Source: Oncomelania hupensis
Taxonomy: Eukaryota; Mollusca; Gastropoda; Littorinimorpha; Pomatiopsidae
DNA length: 64,000 nt
Direction: 5' to 3'
Assembly (NCBI GenBank): GCA_036898135.1
Contig: CM072522.1
Coordinates: forward strand, 32,723,951-32,787,950
The translations under genes were made by a program, and so were the position numbers. Position 1 is the stretch's first letter. Each line of letters begins with the position of its first letter. Under the pieces are notes generated by a model. It did no database searches, was not told the origin of the DNA, and saw nothing but the letters and a program-made list of their open reading frames with translations. Shown here in pieces: positions 41,885-53,575 of this stretch.

Positions 41885-43736
41885 TCAGGCTGAGGAAGTG
41901 GACAAGGACTGCTGGGCTGCGACCACAGAACGGACCCCAAAGGAGCCATCCTCTCTGGTACGGCGAGTGTCTCGCAGATAGCAGCTAATGAAAACATCTG
42001 AAGAGCGCCAGTAAGCCGCTTCCAACACGGATTCCATCCGGATAGAATGCTGAACGGCCAGGGAGGATGCCCATGCCCTGATCTCATGCGCTCGAGCCGA
42101 AGAGAGGGGAATAGCAGAGCTGTAGTCCCTATCATTGCTCTCCGACAAATGAACGTAAGCCCGACGAATCACTGTCGCTATCCACCGGGCGAGAGTAGGT
42201 TTTGCGATATCTTTAGAAAACCCGGGGTTGTAGGAGAGAAACAACCTCCTCTTCCGCGCCGAACGGAAAGGTTTAGAACGCTTCAAATATTCGCGCAAAA
42301 CCCTAACCGGGCAGTTAGCCAGATCCGGATCCCCTGGACGAAGGAGATGAGAGAGGGGGCGTATAAACACCACTGGGGAAGGATCGCCCGGAACTTGATT
42401 CTTGGCCAGGAACTCGGGCAAGAAATGAAGGGACACCGAACCATCATGCTCAAAAGCGACGTCAGCCGGAAGGCCAGAGAACGTATGGACTTCACTACAG
42501 CGTCTCCCAGACGCGAGAGTGACCAAAAAAAACGGTTTTAAGTGTCAAATCCGAAAAGGAGGCAAAACGTAAAGGCTCGAAAGGAGATTCCTTAAGAAAA
42601 CTCAAGACGAGAAAAAGATCCCAAGCCGGAACCCGGCGGGGTAACCGTGCCTGTCTTAAAGCCACTCCTCTAATAACGTCACCGACGACACGGGAAGAAC
42701 CACGAGGAGTCCAACCTAGTTGAGCAAGAGTGGTCCGAATGGCGGCACGACGAACCCGAAGAGAGGAAGCCGAAAGCGCCAGCCCGGAGGCCAAAAACGC
42801 CAAATGGTTGGCTATCTGGATTTCAGAGGGGGAACAAGGGTCCACCCTAGCCCCGGTGCACCAATCAACCCAACGCCTCCAATGGGAGGAATAAACTCCC
42901 CGCGTAGAAGGCCGGTGCGCCTCCTCGAGGAGAGAAAGAACCTCAACAGAAGCCCCAGAACCCCGAAGAGACCTCCGGACAACAGCCAGACGTGACGAAA
43001 GAGAACGCCGGAGATGTCCAGTGGAAACACGGGTCGAAGTAGAAGCAAAAGCGGCCCGAGAACAAGAGGAATGAGCCACCCTAGGGGAAGACGAAAGAGA
43101 ACCGGGAATAAGACCCGATTTGGCCAAAGGGAAACCACAAGAAAGAGAAACAGGGACCTTCGTGCGAGCTTCCGGAGAAACTGAGGAAGGAGTGGGCACG
43201 GAGGGGGAGGGGAAGCCACCAACCCCCTCCAGAAGAGGAACAGGGAACCCACCGCCCAGGGTAGACAGACCAGGACCGGCGACACAAACTGGTACAGGCG
43301 GGAGGAGTAATGAAAGAAAAGAAGGTAACAAAGACGGTAAAGAGGACTGAACCGCACCACCCGAACCAGTGGAGGTGCCAAGGGGGACAGAAAAAGACCC
43401 CGAGGCCGGAAGGGCAGAAAACGACTGGGAAGCCGAAACAAGGAGACCCTGAGCAGGTGACTGAAAGGGCAGGACCGCAGGACCTGAGACAAAAGATCGG
43501 GGACGGAACCACCGAGCGCCACGAAAACGCGCCCAAGGGCCGACCCCGCGAAAACGCAAGGGCTGCGAGACAGCTCGCAGAAAAGGACGAAGAACTGGAA
43601 ACCGAGAAGGAGCAAAGGGGGCCGAGAAACGCCCCCCTGAAGCAGGAACCCCGACCGAGACACCTCTTACACCCAGCTGCATGCGGAGGGAAGAGCAGGC
43701 CAAGCAAGAAACTGGCGAGCCCAGCCCCCCGCACAC
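41885..43736 (-). pseudogene. Tyrosine recombinase of the DIRS-type element, one frameshift
   Basis: The N-terminal part (42,540-43,736) has a Ser/Pro/Val-rich lead followed by a SAM-like core-binding domain (THRGVYSSHW-type helix, WVDWCTGARVDP, RVRRAAIRTTL). The catalytic part (41885-42526) has the first Arg in LASGRRCSEV, the H-x-x-R pair in ARAHEIRAWASS, and a Tyr in ISCYLRDTRR, so R-H-R-Y is complete. The two parts are in different frames. The switch lies at a run of eight T (minus strand; 42525-42532), and one T fewer would restore a single frame. This may be mutation, sequencing error or slippage. The enzyme would join the circular intermediate to target DNA. Confidence 0.8.
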
Positions 43737-43774
43737 GGGAAAAGAACAGCTGGGGGGTGGACAGTCGGGGACAA

Positions 43775-45901
43775 CTATTGGGGGAAACCCCCACTCGGCT
43801 GAGGCCTGCGGCCTACTCTACCCCTGCCACGGGAAGAGGAAGCACTACCCCGCCGACCCCGAGAAGAGGGACCAGGGTCCGAGCGACCATGACCTAAGTC
43901 CAAAGAGGAGCGGAAAGAACGAGAACCGCGACCATCTTTAGTGAAGGAAGGAGGGGCCTTCTGAGCAGACTGAGCCCAGAAGGAGAAAACGTCTGATTTG
44001 GCCCGCTCCGACTCCTCACGAACGGCCGCGCGAACGTAAGGACCAAAAAGAGAGTCGGGCACCAAAGGTCCCACTCGAAGCGAGGAGGACAAGTGCGGAG
44101 GCAAATAAGACGCCGACCGAAGAAAGGCGTCACGACGAGCAAGAAGCAGGTTAACATAGGCGAGAGCCTGCGATTTGCAACCCTGCACGATAGAGGAATT
44201 GAGGGCCTGCAACAAGGACTTCACGGAAAGGACCGACACGTCGTCCCGAAAATCTTGCTCAGAAAAAAGAGCAGAGGACAGAGCAGCAGTGAGCGCGTCG
44301 GCCAGAGAAGCACACTCCAGGGACCGGACAAGAGACTCCTCTATCTGGGCCAGCCCTCTGACGGAAACAGAGGCCGACGAAGGAAGGGAAGGCCTCTGGC
44401 CCCTTAAAAGAGCAAGATCATCCTGAGAAACCGGGAGCGACGATAACGGAAGAAACGACCGAGAGAGAAACCTCCGAGGGACACCCGCCAACGAGGAGGA
44501 ACCCACAAAAGAGCCCAACGGGGAAGCTCTAGGAAAGTGAGGCACGTCCTCAACCGAAGAGGAAAAGGCCTCGCCCTCTCGAAGGCCTCTAGCCTTGGAA
44601 AAGGCCCAATCCACAAAAAATTTAACGCTAGGAGATTCCTTGAAGGCCAGGGAAGTCTCAGCAGACTCGGCGGAAGCAAGAGCCTCGCCCAAAAAGGACT
44701 GGAGGAGGGGTTGGTTTGAGACTGAAACCTCCTCCACCACCTGCGGACAAAAAGCCGCTGCTTGCTGCAGGGCCTCTTTAAAAACCGCCTCAGGAGAAAA
44801 GGACTGCCGGTCAGAACCGTCCAAGCCCACAGGATCCGGAGAAGAACCAGACAAATCAGGTTCCTCCCGATAAGGATCGCAAACATCAGGAGCCAGCATC
44901 ACTAGATCATCAGGAGCTAACAGCAACCCAGAATCAGAGAAACTGGAAACTGGAGTGGGGGCCACCAAGTGCGCCCCGCCCAAACCAGAAGGTAACGAAA
45001 ACATCGTACCATCAGAACCGGAAACCGGCACCCCCGACCCACTGGTATAGACCGAAGGGCGAACAGGGAAAGCTTGACCCAAACCGGGAACTAAAGAGGG
45101 CCACGGGTGAACCGTACCCCCCGAACCGGAAACCAGAGCCCCCACCCCACGACCGGCAGCGGAAGTGGTAAACAAAGGGGGATGGAAGGTAGAGGCCAAA
45201 CCGGAAACGGGGGAAGGTAACGAGTGTACCGTACCCCCCGTAACGGAAGCCAGAGCCCCCGCCCCACGACCGCAAGCGGAAGTGGAGGACAATGGGGGCT
45301 GGGACGGGGAGATGAGGGACAAGCCGGACGAACCGGAAGCCCCACCCCCTGTCGCAGCTGGACGTAACACTGCGAGCAGTGCTCTTAATGTCTCAAGCTC
45401 GACATTAGCCAGAAGTCCCGACCCGGTCTGAATCCCGCAGGAAACAGAAGGGAAGGCTTCAGCAGGTAGCTGGCCCGGCCCTGCCGGAGCGTCCCCGCCG
45501 GAAAAAGTATGTGGTCCTAAACTAGAGCGACCATCTTTGTGTCTCTGGTCGTTATTCCCGACCAGAAACGGCTCCAAGGTCACTTCTGGCAAGACCAAGG
45601 AGCCACCCCTCACCTCTCTACCGCCACTCCCCACCTCACCACCACTACTTCTACTAACCTGAAGGGTAGAAGACAAAGAAGTAGGCGCAGGAGTAGACAA
45701 GAGAGATGCGCACCGAAGTAATTCGGAAGTATTAATGGCCGGAGAGGGAACAGCGGAGACCCCGGAAGAAACAGACGAAACCGTGGTCCGAGAGGGTGCA
45801 GCGCTAACAGCAGAAACACGAACCTTCTTGGAGCTAACAGACGACGAAGTAGAGACACGCCGAGACGGAGTGGAATCTGAAGACCCGCTGCGTTTAGACA
45901 T
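43775..45901 (-). CDS. Gag-like ORF of the DIRS-type element
   Basis: 708 residues from ATG (MSKRSGSSDS) to a stop, in one frame. Ser/Pro/Gly-rich N-terminal third, then three imperfect repeats of about 40 residues around GTVHS/GTVHP/GTMFS. A more ordered part at about residues 440-630 is rich in short helices (LLARRDAFLRSASYLPPHL...VREESERAKSDVFSFWAQSA). The tail is basic and RG-rich (SSRGRRGSASSSRGRGRVG), suited to nucleic-acid binding. Order and position match the Gag ORF of DIRS elements. Its intactness beside a shifted recombinase suggests a recent copy. Confidence 0.65.
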   Translation of the reverse strand: MSKRSGSSDSTPSRRVSTSSSVSSKKVRVSAVSAAPSRTTVSSVSSGVSAVPSPAINTSELLRCASLLSTPAPTSLSSTLQVSRSSGGEVGSGGREVRGGSLVLPEVTLEPFLVGNNDQRHKDGRSSLGPHTFSGGDAPAGPGQLPAEAFPSVSCGIQTGSGLLANVELETLRALLAVLRPAATGGGASGSSGLSLISPSQPPLSSTSACGRGAGALASVTGGTVHSLPSPVSGLASTFHPPLFTTSAAGRGVGALVSGSGGTVHPWPSLVPGLGQAFPVRPSVYTSGSGVPVSGSDGTMFSLPSGLGGAHLVAPTPVSSFSDSGLLLAPDDLVMLAPDVCDPYREEPDLSGSSPDPVGLDGSDRQSFSPEAVFKEALQQAAAFCPQVVEEVSVSNQPLLQSFLGEALASAESAETSLAFKESPSVKFFVDWAFSKARGLREGEAFSSSVEDVPHFPRASPLGSFVGSSSLAGVPRRFLSRSFLPLSSLPVSQDDLALLRGQRPSLPSSASVSVRGLAQIEESLVRSLECASLADALTAALSSALFSEQDFRDDVSVLSVKSLLQALNSSIVQGCKSQALAYVNLLLARRDAFLRSASYLPPHLSSSLRVGPLVPDSLFGPYVRAAVREESERAKSDVFSFWAQSAQKAPPSFTKDGRGSRSFRSSLDLGHGRSDPGPSSRGRRGSASSSRGRGRVGRRPQPSGGFPQ

Positions 45902-46012
45902 GATAACGCAACCGTACCTCTGCCGGCGGTAGTAACAATTATCGAAAGGGCGAACGCAAGATGAGAGCTAGAGAAAGCACAACTTGACCCAACAAGTGCC
46001 AAAAAAGGAAAG

Positions 46013-46178
46013 GAAATATACTGACTTTGCTGTGAGCGCTTTGACGCGCGTTGTAGCATGAAAAGCACGGGGAGTGTGGGTCAGGGGAAGCAACTCTACG
46101 GCTGTTTTAATTTGTTACTTCCGTTAGAGAGGCACTTCGCCTAGCAACGCCATAAACATTGCACTAGTGAGTCATGGT
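46013..46178. repeat. DIRS right terminal inverted repeat
   Basis: Complement of 41546-41711; continues outward as TAGTATGTGACATTAAT to the junction at 46,195. Confidence 0.9.
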
Positions 46179-46195
46179 TAGTATGTGACATTAAT

Positions 46196-47010
46196 ATGTC
46201 TTTTTCATCTGTTTCAGAACTTTATCAGCACAAAAGTGACCTGCAGTGGGAATATCATGGCAGTATTTCATCACTGACTTCCGAAGCGTTGCGGGAACTA
46301 CAATCTGTAGAAATTCTAGACCATTGTCTATACGGCGTCTATACAACACACCGTGGTGCAATATTAACCGATCCCATGCAGCCCACAATGCTTTAAGTTC
46401 AGCACATTGATGCGAAACAGAATTCCAAGTTGGTCGTTCAACATTCTGTTCTTTAGCTTGATAAATAGGAGAAATGTTTTCATCCAATAGCTGTGCATTT
46501 TTTAATGTTTCAGAGTCCCAAGCTTTTATAGTTGATTCAGGAACAGTATACTGTTTTGTTGTATCATCCTTTAGTTGAATGTCCAAGGAAGAAATTTCCC
46601 TACTTTGACCATGACCCAAATCAGGTTGCTCCGTCTGCTTTTGCTGTTTTTCTTCAGAGTCATTATGTTTGTCATTTCCAGCTTGATTCAGTTCTCCATT
46701 AGCCTTTCTTTTACTCTTTGCCATATAGCACTGTACGTCTGTCTCAACATTTTAAGATGAAAATTCGTTCAAGGATGAAGTCGCCATTTTCATAACATCT
46801 AACTCGGCCACAGGAATCATATCAGGTATTTCATCATCTTGTTGTCTTTCTTCTTCCTCCTTGCATTGTATTCTTGTACATGTAGAACAAGGGTGTCGTG
46901 ACAAGGCATCAACATTTCTATGCTGTGTTCCAGGTCGGTGTACAACTTTTAGGTTATACATTTCTAATTGTTGTAGCCAACTCATCACTTGAGCCAAGGG
47001 AGTTTTCAGA
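46196..47010 (-). pseudogene. Ty3/Gypsy RNase H end and integrase zinc module
   Basis: 46752-46997 is the end of RNase H (WLQQLEMYNLKVVHRPGTQH, then NVDALSRHP). After an in-frame stop near 46,752, 46196-46724 holds the linker and the first half of the integrase HHCC zinc module (HDIPTAGHFCADKVLKQM). It breaks at KTY where the DIRS-type element entered. The 5' limit near 47,010 means Gag, protease and RT are missing. Confidence 0.85.
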
Positions 47011-47398
47011 TTTTCTCAACTCAATTAATGCCATTGAAAATGAAAGTATAAATTTTGCTAGATTATTCATCAATATAACTTGTTTGAAATTCTGTGTTCC
47101 TTTGTACACGTCATAACCTATGGCTACTATGTTAAAATTTGGAATGTTATCAATTTATTTTCCTTTGCAAAATAAAATGTCTTAAGTTTTTGAGAAATAA
47201 AAATGTTTAATTGTATTCAGTCTTGATTTTCATTGCAAGTCAATGTATTTGTTACACACAACGACACAACACCAGACAACATTTCTTCACAGCTAAAAAT
47301 ATTTTTCTCAACCTCCATACACTAATAATAATAAAGTGAATATTGTTGATTTCTTATTACATATTTCTGAATAAATTCTGACTAAAACTAATAAAACA
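47011..47398. other. Spacer before the 76-bp minisatellite
   Basis: AT-rich; nothing recognised. Confidence 0.5.
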
Positions 47399-48215
47399 TT
47401 CGCATGGGCTGAAGCAGATATTTTACTTCATTCAATCTATCCATCTTTTAGACACAATTTCTTGTAAAGAAATGGTGTAATCCTTCAATTAAATTAGCAT
47501 GAGCTGAGGCAGGAATTAACCTCATTCGATTAGATCTCATCTCTACAAATAATTCTTCTGAAGCAACAATTATCCTCATTTAATCAAATCCCAAACATGA
47601 GCTGAAGCAGCAATTAGCCTCATTTAATCAAATCCCACTTATCTCTACAAATAATTCTTCAATTAAAATAACATGGGCTGAAGCAGCAATTAGCCTCATT
47701 TAATCAAATCCCACTTATCTCTACAAATAATTCTTCAATTAAAATAACATGGGCTGAAGCAGTAATTAGCCTCATTTAATCAAATCCCACTTATCTCTAC
47801 AAATAATTCTTCAATTAAACTAGCATGGGCTGAAGCAACAATTAGCCTCATTTAATCAAATCCCAAACATGAGCTGAAGCAGCAATTAGCCTCATTTAAT
47901 CAAATCCCACTTATCTCTACAAATAATTCTTCAATTAAAATAACATGGGCTGAAGCAGCAATTAGCCTCATTTAATCAAATCCCACTTATCTCTACAAAT
48001 AATTCTTCAATTAAAATAACATGGGCTGAAGCAGCAATTAGCCTCATTTAATCAAATCCCACTTATCTCTACAAATAATTCTTCAATTAAAATAACATGA
48101 GCTGAAGCAGCAATTAGCCTCATTTAATCAAATCCCACTTATCTCTACAAATAATTCTTCAATTAAAATAACATGGGCTGAAGCAGCAATTAGCCTCATT
48201 TAATCATATCCCACT
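47399..48215. repeat. 76-bp minisatellite, about ten units
   Basis: Unit: CATGGGCTGAAGCAGCAATT, AGCCTCATTTAATCAAATCCC, then ACTTATCTCTACAAATAATTC and TTCAATTAAAATAA. The first units (47,399-47,590) are diverged. Two short units near 47,590 and 47,866 lack the ACTTATCTC half. Later units are almost identical, which suggests recent expansion from the right side. Confidence 0.85.
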
Positions 48216-48240
48216 TCTGGACACCATTTATTGTAAACCC

Positions 48241-51200
48241 CTTTCTCCTACGAGCAAGAAAAACCCGACGACAACAAATCCCTTCCGCTCCCACACTATA
48301 AGCGGAAAAAGGGAAATATAATAATAATGCGCGCCCCCCTTTGCCTCAAAGAGAGAACCCCAAAAGCACACCATGCAGGTTCATCAGGAAGGCTTTAGGG
48401 CTCACAAGAGATGTGGTTTAATAAATATCAGTTCTGACACCATCTCCGACAAACCGATCTTACCATAGGTATAGGCTCGTCGAGACATCCAAATCCACAA
48501 CCCAAAGACAACACCTCCCACCCACAGCGGAGAGAATGCATTTTAAAAAATTACTAGGATGGATGCCTCCCACACCACAACCTAAGGAAACAAAGGTCTG
48601 TCAGAGAAAAATTTATTTATTTTCAATATTCAATGTTATGTGTAAAATATACTGTTAATTTTATTAAGAAATCGTAGTTGTATACATTATAAAAGTTTAG
48701 TTGAGGTGCATGTAATGAAAATGCAATGATTAATTTCAATAAAAGATAGAATCAGAGTTGTATCTTATACTAAACAATTAGAGTAATTAGAAAGAAAAAG
48801 AACTACTAAGCTAAACAAAAATTTATTTAAACAACACATTTCACAAAAACATTTCATACAAACAAGACCACATACAGACCACATACAGAATGATGGGGAA
48901 TTAATAATTATTTTAAGTTCTGTTAAATATTTCATTCTATAATTGTAACAAAATAATAATAGATTACAGATTTCAGGTTGTTTCATATTTTCTAAGGTTC
49001 TAAAAATTATTATTTAGGTTAAATACGTATAGAAAAGAAAATCCTTGGTATTTTTGTCAAAAACCAAAATGTTGAAACGATATAGATTCAAAACATTATT
49101 ACCAGCCTACCACAGAGAATCAGCCCTAGTAAAATAAAATATTATAATGTCACAGAACACAGGGGATCAAGTTTTCAAATCCATTCATAACTTTCGAGAA
49201 TAATCTTCAGATTTGGGAAATTTCATATTTTCGTAATAAAATATCTACTGATTTAGGAGATTTTAGTTAGGAATTTTCTTCTTTACGTGGACTTATAATG
49301 CTATTGCAATTTTAAAGTTCCAAAATGGCCGAAAATAATATTGAAAAGAAGGGATAAAAAAAACAAGTCCACGGACGCCTAAAACCTAACAAAATTTACT
49401 TTCAAATTCAAGATGTCATCTTCTTTGATCAAAATCAGCGTAAGAGCTCTCACCGCCATTACCAGCTCCTTTTATAACCGAAACAAGGGATAAAGCAGCC
49501 AATCAGCATCCATGTTTCACAACACGTGATCTATACTAGCAAATCAGACATTAGTTTTAACATTCATGTATCATGGAGAGTGGTCACACACTCTAGTGTA
49601 TACGGATTTTAGTCAAATGTACTGGTTCTTTGAAAATAACAGGGTCTACCGTTAACATAGGTAAGAAGTTTATTTGTCATACTTTATTATGAACCATCGA
49701 GGAGTAGGATCTGATAATTCTTAAAGAAAATACACCGGCTCAAACAGCTTTGCACCGGTTGCACACCTAAATGGCCGCCCATTTTCAAAATATTGCTAAT
49801 CGACTTACTCCAACCCGGTGCAAACATATTTCTAAACGATGTAGAAGAACGAGAGTCGGTGTTTTAGCAACCTAAAACACTTTAGATTAGTACTCCAAGT
49901 GACTCGGATAGCTGCACCAGGATTAACACAATTTTGCACCAACTTCTCCGGACTGTAAACAAAAAGGCTCTGTGTAATTCTCCCATTCAACTTTTTCTTC
50001 TATCTTTATACCCAGTGCAAACATATTTCTAAACGGTGTAGAAGAATGAGAGTCGGTGTTTAGTTAGGAATTTTCTTCTTTACGTGGACTTATTGTGCTA
50101 TTGTAATTTTAAAGTTCCAAAAAGGCCGAAAATAGTGTTGAAAAGAAGGGAGAAAAAAAAACTAAGTCCACGGACGCCTAAAACCTAACAAAATTTACAA
50201 TGCGTATAGGGGAGGAGTGTTCGCGTAACTGTAGATTATAGTCACATGACACCGAAGCGTATAGGCGACTACTGGTCACATTATTCTGACTGCAAAAAGT
50301 AACTGTAGATTATAGTCACATGACACCGAAGCATGACCCCCCGGAAAATTTTTGAAAAGACGGTTAAAATCTATGCATTCTGAGCCTTATTTTATGGGGT
50401 CAGATCAGTTGTTTTTGTGGTACTAAAATGCTGTTGTTAGCTCTCCACAGTTCAACACATAGGCCTAATGAATTTATTTCAAAAATCAGTTAAGCCTTGT
50501 ATTAAACAAACATTCCTTTTGACTGCAGACAAGAATGGTTTAAATACCAATGACAAGACAAGGCTTTACCAATGCACGTAATTACTGTCCAAAACAGAGT
50601 TGTACATTTATACATAGAATCAGTTTGAAGCCTCACTGACACTCTTACAGTCACACCAAACAATAAAATCACAAATACCTCAATTGACTGTTCAAACAAG
50701 GTTTACAATTTCAAGATACTATCTTGGAAAAACCACAAGGAAAGCAGAAATACGGATGGTTTCAGGCAGTAGTTCCTAAAACAGTTCTGATGCTATAATC
50801 ATATATACATTATGAACAACTTCAGCCTTGAAGTCGTAGTCAGGCACTGAAGTCAGGCTGAAGTTTACAATTACGTTATGCACTAGGATTACAGTTCTTT
50901 GTGTATACAACATTCTTATGTTTTTTTTTTTAAGAATTGTTAAAACTGGCAGATACCAACATGCTATACAGTCTGCACACACACAATTATTGAATGAACT
51001 ATGTACGCATGTATTTAATAACTGAAGCCAGGCAACTATCCAGTTCTTGCTTTCTTGGCTGGTGGCTTTTGACTTCTAATCTCACTTCTTTTCCTCACCA
51101 AAACCTGAAGTCGGGCAGTCAGAGCTTTCTTATGAGCCAGTCTGGCTTGTTTCTCTGCCTCTGCATTCAATTCAATTCAATTCCTCTGCATCAATGCCTC

Positions 51201-52596
51201 TGCATTCAACGCCACATTTCTTTCGATCTTTTTGTCCTTTAAACGAATTAAGACTGTGGTGTTCAACTTTTCTTCTAACCACTTAAAAAAGTTCCACTTG
51301 TTTTTTACACCACTGTAGATGTGGGTAGCAAGAGCCTTTTCTCCAGGATTTAGTTTTTGAAGCATTTTACAAGTCGCGCTTTGTTCTTCTAGACAATGGC
51401 TGATCAACCATGTGATGTTTTGGCTGTTCCATCGTTCGCACTACAACTCAGCGCATGAGAAAGGGCTTCAAGCGCCTATTTGAGTGACGTCACTGTCAGC
51501 GGGAGTGTCTGGGAACAGCCGGAATCTTATGCGAAGAAAAACGGGAGGACTAAACTGCACGTTTACCAGGACACTCGGAAGAAAGAGAAATCGGGTTATC
51601 TCGGCTTTTTACGGCAGCTTGGTGGATCGACGAAAACGAAGTGAGAGCGAACCAAATAACAATCCGCATGGGAATAACGAGTTAGAATAAGCTGCGAGAT
51701 CGAAAATCAACAACTCACCCTAGTCATATACACTAAAATTTTCTCACCGGATTTAAACCGATCTCAAAAATGACCCTGGGACCTTCCGAAAGAGCGGATT
51801 TCCGCTAAAAGGTGGAAGATTCTCATCTCTGCATTGAACTGTTTCTTTTCTCTTTATAATTGCAATTCCTAATCTAAAACTTCGCCTCTACACTACATTT
51901 CATTTATAATTCAATTTGTTATAAAAGAACAACAAAAATACAGACAGTGGGAAGGCTAGAATTAATTTTTCATTAGAAAACTAAGTCTATGGTTAGATCT
52001 AGACTCCCGCTAAAATTGTCAATCAGGTTACCTTGACTATGGATGGTAACCGGAAATTCTTTTCTAGAGTTTACTGAGCAATCACATTTTTCTTCACAAA
52101 ACGATCATAGCAACTCTGAAAAATCTATTCACTCAAATTTCGCCACACAACACATCCAAAAATTCGTTAAAATAATTCTTCACAGGTATGATATTTTCAC
52201 TGCATACACAACATTTAGCTTCAAAATTTAGATCTGCTATTTATAACCATCCCTAGAAAAAATAAGAATATTTTGCTCTACCAGGTCCACAGAAATCAAT
52301 ATCAGATACAATTCGATGATCACATTCTACACCACTAGAAAAACACACAGTTCACAGTAACACAATATCTCTAGTATCTGCATTCTCCTCCTTGTCGTCT
52401 GCTTGTATGCCAAGGCACATGTATAACAAAAGCAACCATAGGCACATGCAACCTAATTATTAAAATTTAATTAATAGTCAAAGTTTATCAATTTACAACA
52501 AAATGTTTTTCTAGCCATCCAAAGAGGCTTACAATTTTACTAATTTATTATTTTACAAATAAAATGTTTTACAAGCCAACCAGAGGGGCTTACATC
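48241..52596. repeat. Paralogous block D (duplicate of block C)
   Basis: See block C for matching segments. D lacks the R retroposon, SINEs, MITE and hAT element found in C. It has its own extra stretch (about 50,060-51,825), including a second copy of the ACTAAGTCCACGGACGCC region and SINE-tail sequence. No intact gene is present. The small open frame at 52,043-52,231 has a near-identical counterpart in C (37,737-37,928) but no coding signal. Confidence 0.75.
51042..51407 (-). pseudogene. Coding relic of unknown family in block D
   Basis: The minus strand reads LQKLNPGEKALATHIYSGVK and KNKWNFFKWLEEKLN, then after a GAATT-repeat insertion near 51,170 continues NAEAEKQARLAHKKALTARL and ends KPPAKKARTG with a stop. 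The basic, helical C-terminus looks like a genuine protein end with a nuclear-localisation-like tail. The insertion and an upstream frame change mean it is probably broken. I do not recognise the family. Confidence 0.35.
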
Positions 52597-53241
52597 ACTA
52601 TTACATATAATAATATAAAGCCTTCAGTATTTGAATTAATATCTTTATTAGAAAATAATATATATTCGAATTTACCTAGCAATGGAAAGAATGAAAAATT
52701 TTCTTGTCCAAGACATTTGTGTAGAATAATTAATAAACTAAGAGTAAATTCATGGAACACCAAGTTTTCAAAAGATGTGGTTTGTACTTGCTTACAACCA
52801 ATATCTGTTAAACATCTGTTATATGAATGTCCTATTTTGGTTATGTTATATAAAGAAAAGAATATCGATGTAAATAGTCAAGAATCAATTGACATTTTGT
52901 TGCATAGTCCACCAATGATAGATATTGCCCGAATAATTTACAATTCTGCAGTTGGTAGTAATTCTGCATTCTGTAGTACTGTTAGATATTGTGTATGATT
53001 ATAGTTCAACTTTCCTATCCTATCCCTATCCTGTCCCGTAACCCTGAGGTCGTAGGGGCACCACAGATGATCGTTTAACCAGCATACTCCATCTTTCTCT
53101 GTCCTCAGCAGCCCTGATGGGTGTTCAACTTTAAATTGTTATATTATATGTTTGTGTATATGCGTGAGAATGATTGTATGGTCTAAAATCACATATGTGA
53201 AAAGACGTTAAAATAAATTATTGAATTGAATTATTGAATTG
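52597..53241 (+). mobile_element. LINE 3' end with coding terminus, 5'-truncated
   Basis: An open frame to 52,998 encodes about 134 residues. It has LCRIINKLRVNSWNTKF followed by a C-x-C-x7-H-x4-C zinc-knuckle-like cluster (CTCLQPISVKHLLYEC), typical of the C-terminus of non-LTR retrotransposon ORF2. The 3' UTR is interrupted by an RTE fragment (53,014-53,123) and ends in a TTGAATTGAA-type tail. The same 3' UTR opens block A at 2,013. Confidence 0.6.
53014..53123 (-). mobile_element. RTE-type LINE 3' end (shared with block A)
   Basis: Same insertion as 2,038-2,147, with duplication TTCAACTTT at 53005-53013 and 53124-53132. Confidence 0.8.
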
Positions 53242-53348
53242 AGCCACCCACCCAAGGCTAGTCTAACCAAGAAAATCAAGGTAGACAATTTCTCTCCCAA
53301 ACCTCAACCAGTCGCCTCCCTTTCCGCTACATTTAAGTGTCTAAAAAC

Positions 53349-53575
53349 TCAACACTTCCTCAGTAATGAATAACTCAACCAACCCTGTCTCTGAAATGTT
53401 GTTATCAATATGATTTGGTATGGTAAATACACAACATCATTCAGCCACTGCTGATAGAAACCATCCGGTACTTGTCCAATACTTTCATCACATGAAACAC
53501 TGGATACTCCACTAATGTCAGAAACCTCTTGTTCTTCCCCATCAGATTCACCCCCAAGCCTAGCTGTCACTTTGC
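53349..53575 (-). CDS. Alternative 3' exon of gene B (acidic)
   Basis: Acceptor TTAAGTAG; enters in phase 1, so it can follow exon 2 directly and skip exons 3 and 4. It encodes 74 residues to a stop, with an acidic stretch GGESDGEEQEVSDISGVSS. In block A the matching region has a 5-nt loss that creates an immediate stop and a 2-nt gain, so this exon is dead there. Whether it is used at all needs transcript evidence. Confidence 0.35.

Larger units (their letters stand above)
41499..46195 (-). mobile_element. DIRS-type element with inverted terminal repeats, no reverse transcriptase
   Basis: The two ends carry a 166-bp inverted repeat (41546-41711 and 46013-46178), each extended outward by a different short sequence (41499-41545 and 46179-46195). 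At 41754-41843 lies an internal complementary region. Its first half is the complement of the left outer end and its second half the complement of the right outer end, exactly the circle-closing arrangement of DIRS retrotransposons. There is no target duplication: the Gypsy host joins cleanly over AAT, as expected for tyrosine-recombinase integration. Coding strand is minus: a Gag-like ORF, then a recombinase. The space between is too short for reverse transcriptase and RNase H, and I see none. GC content is clearly higher than the surroundings. Confidence 0.85.

Noticed and set aside
42720..44873. Plus-strand open frames opposite the DIRS Gag and recombinase
   Set aside because: GC-rich antisense shadows of the minus-strand genes.
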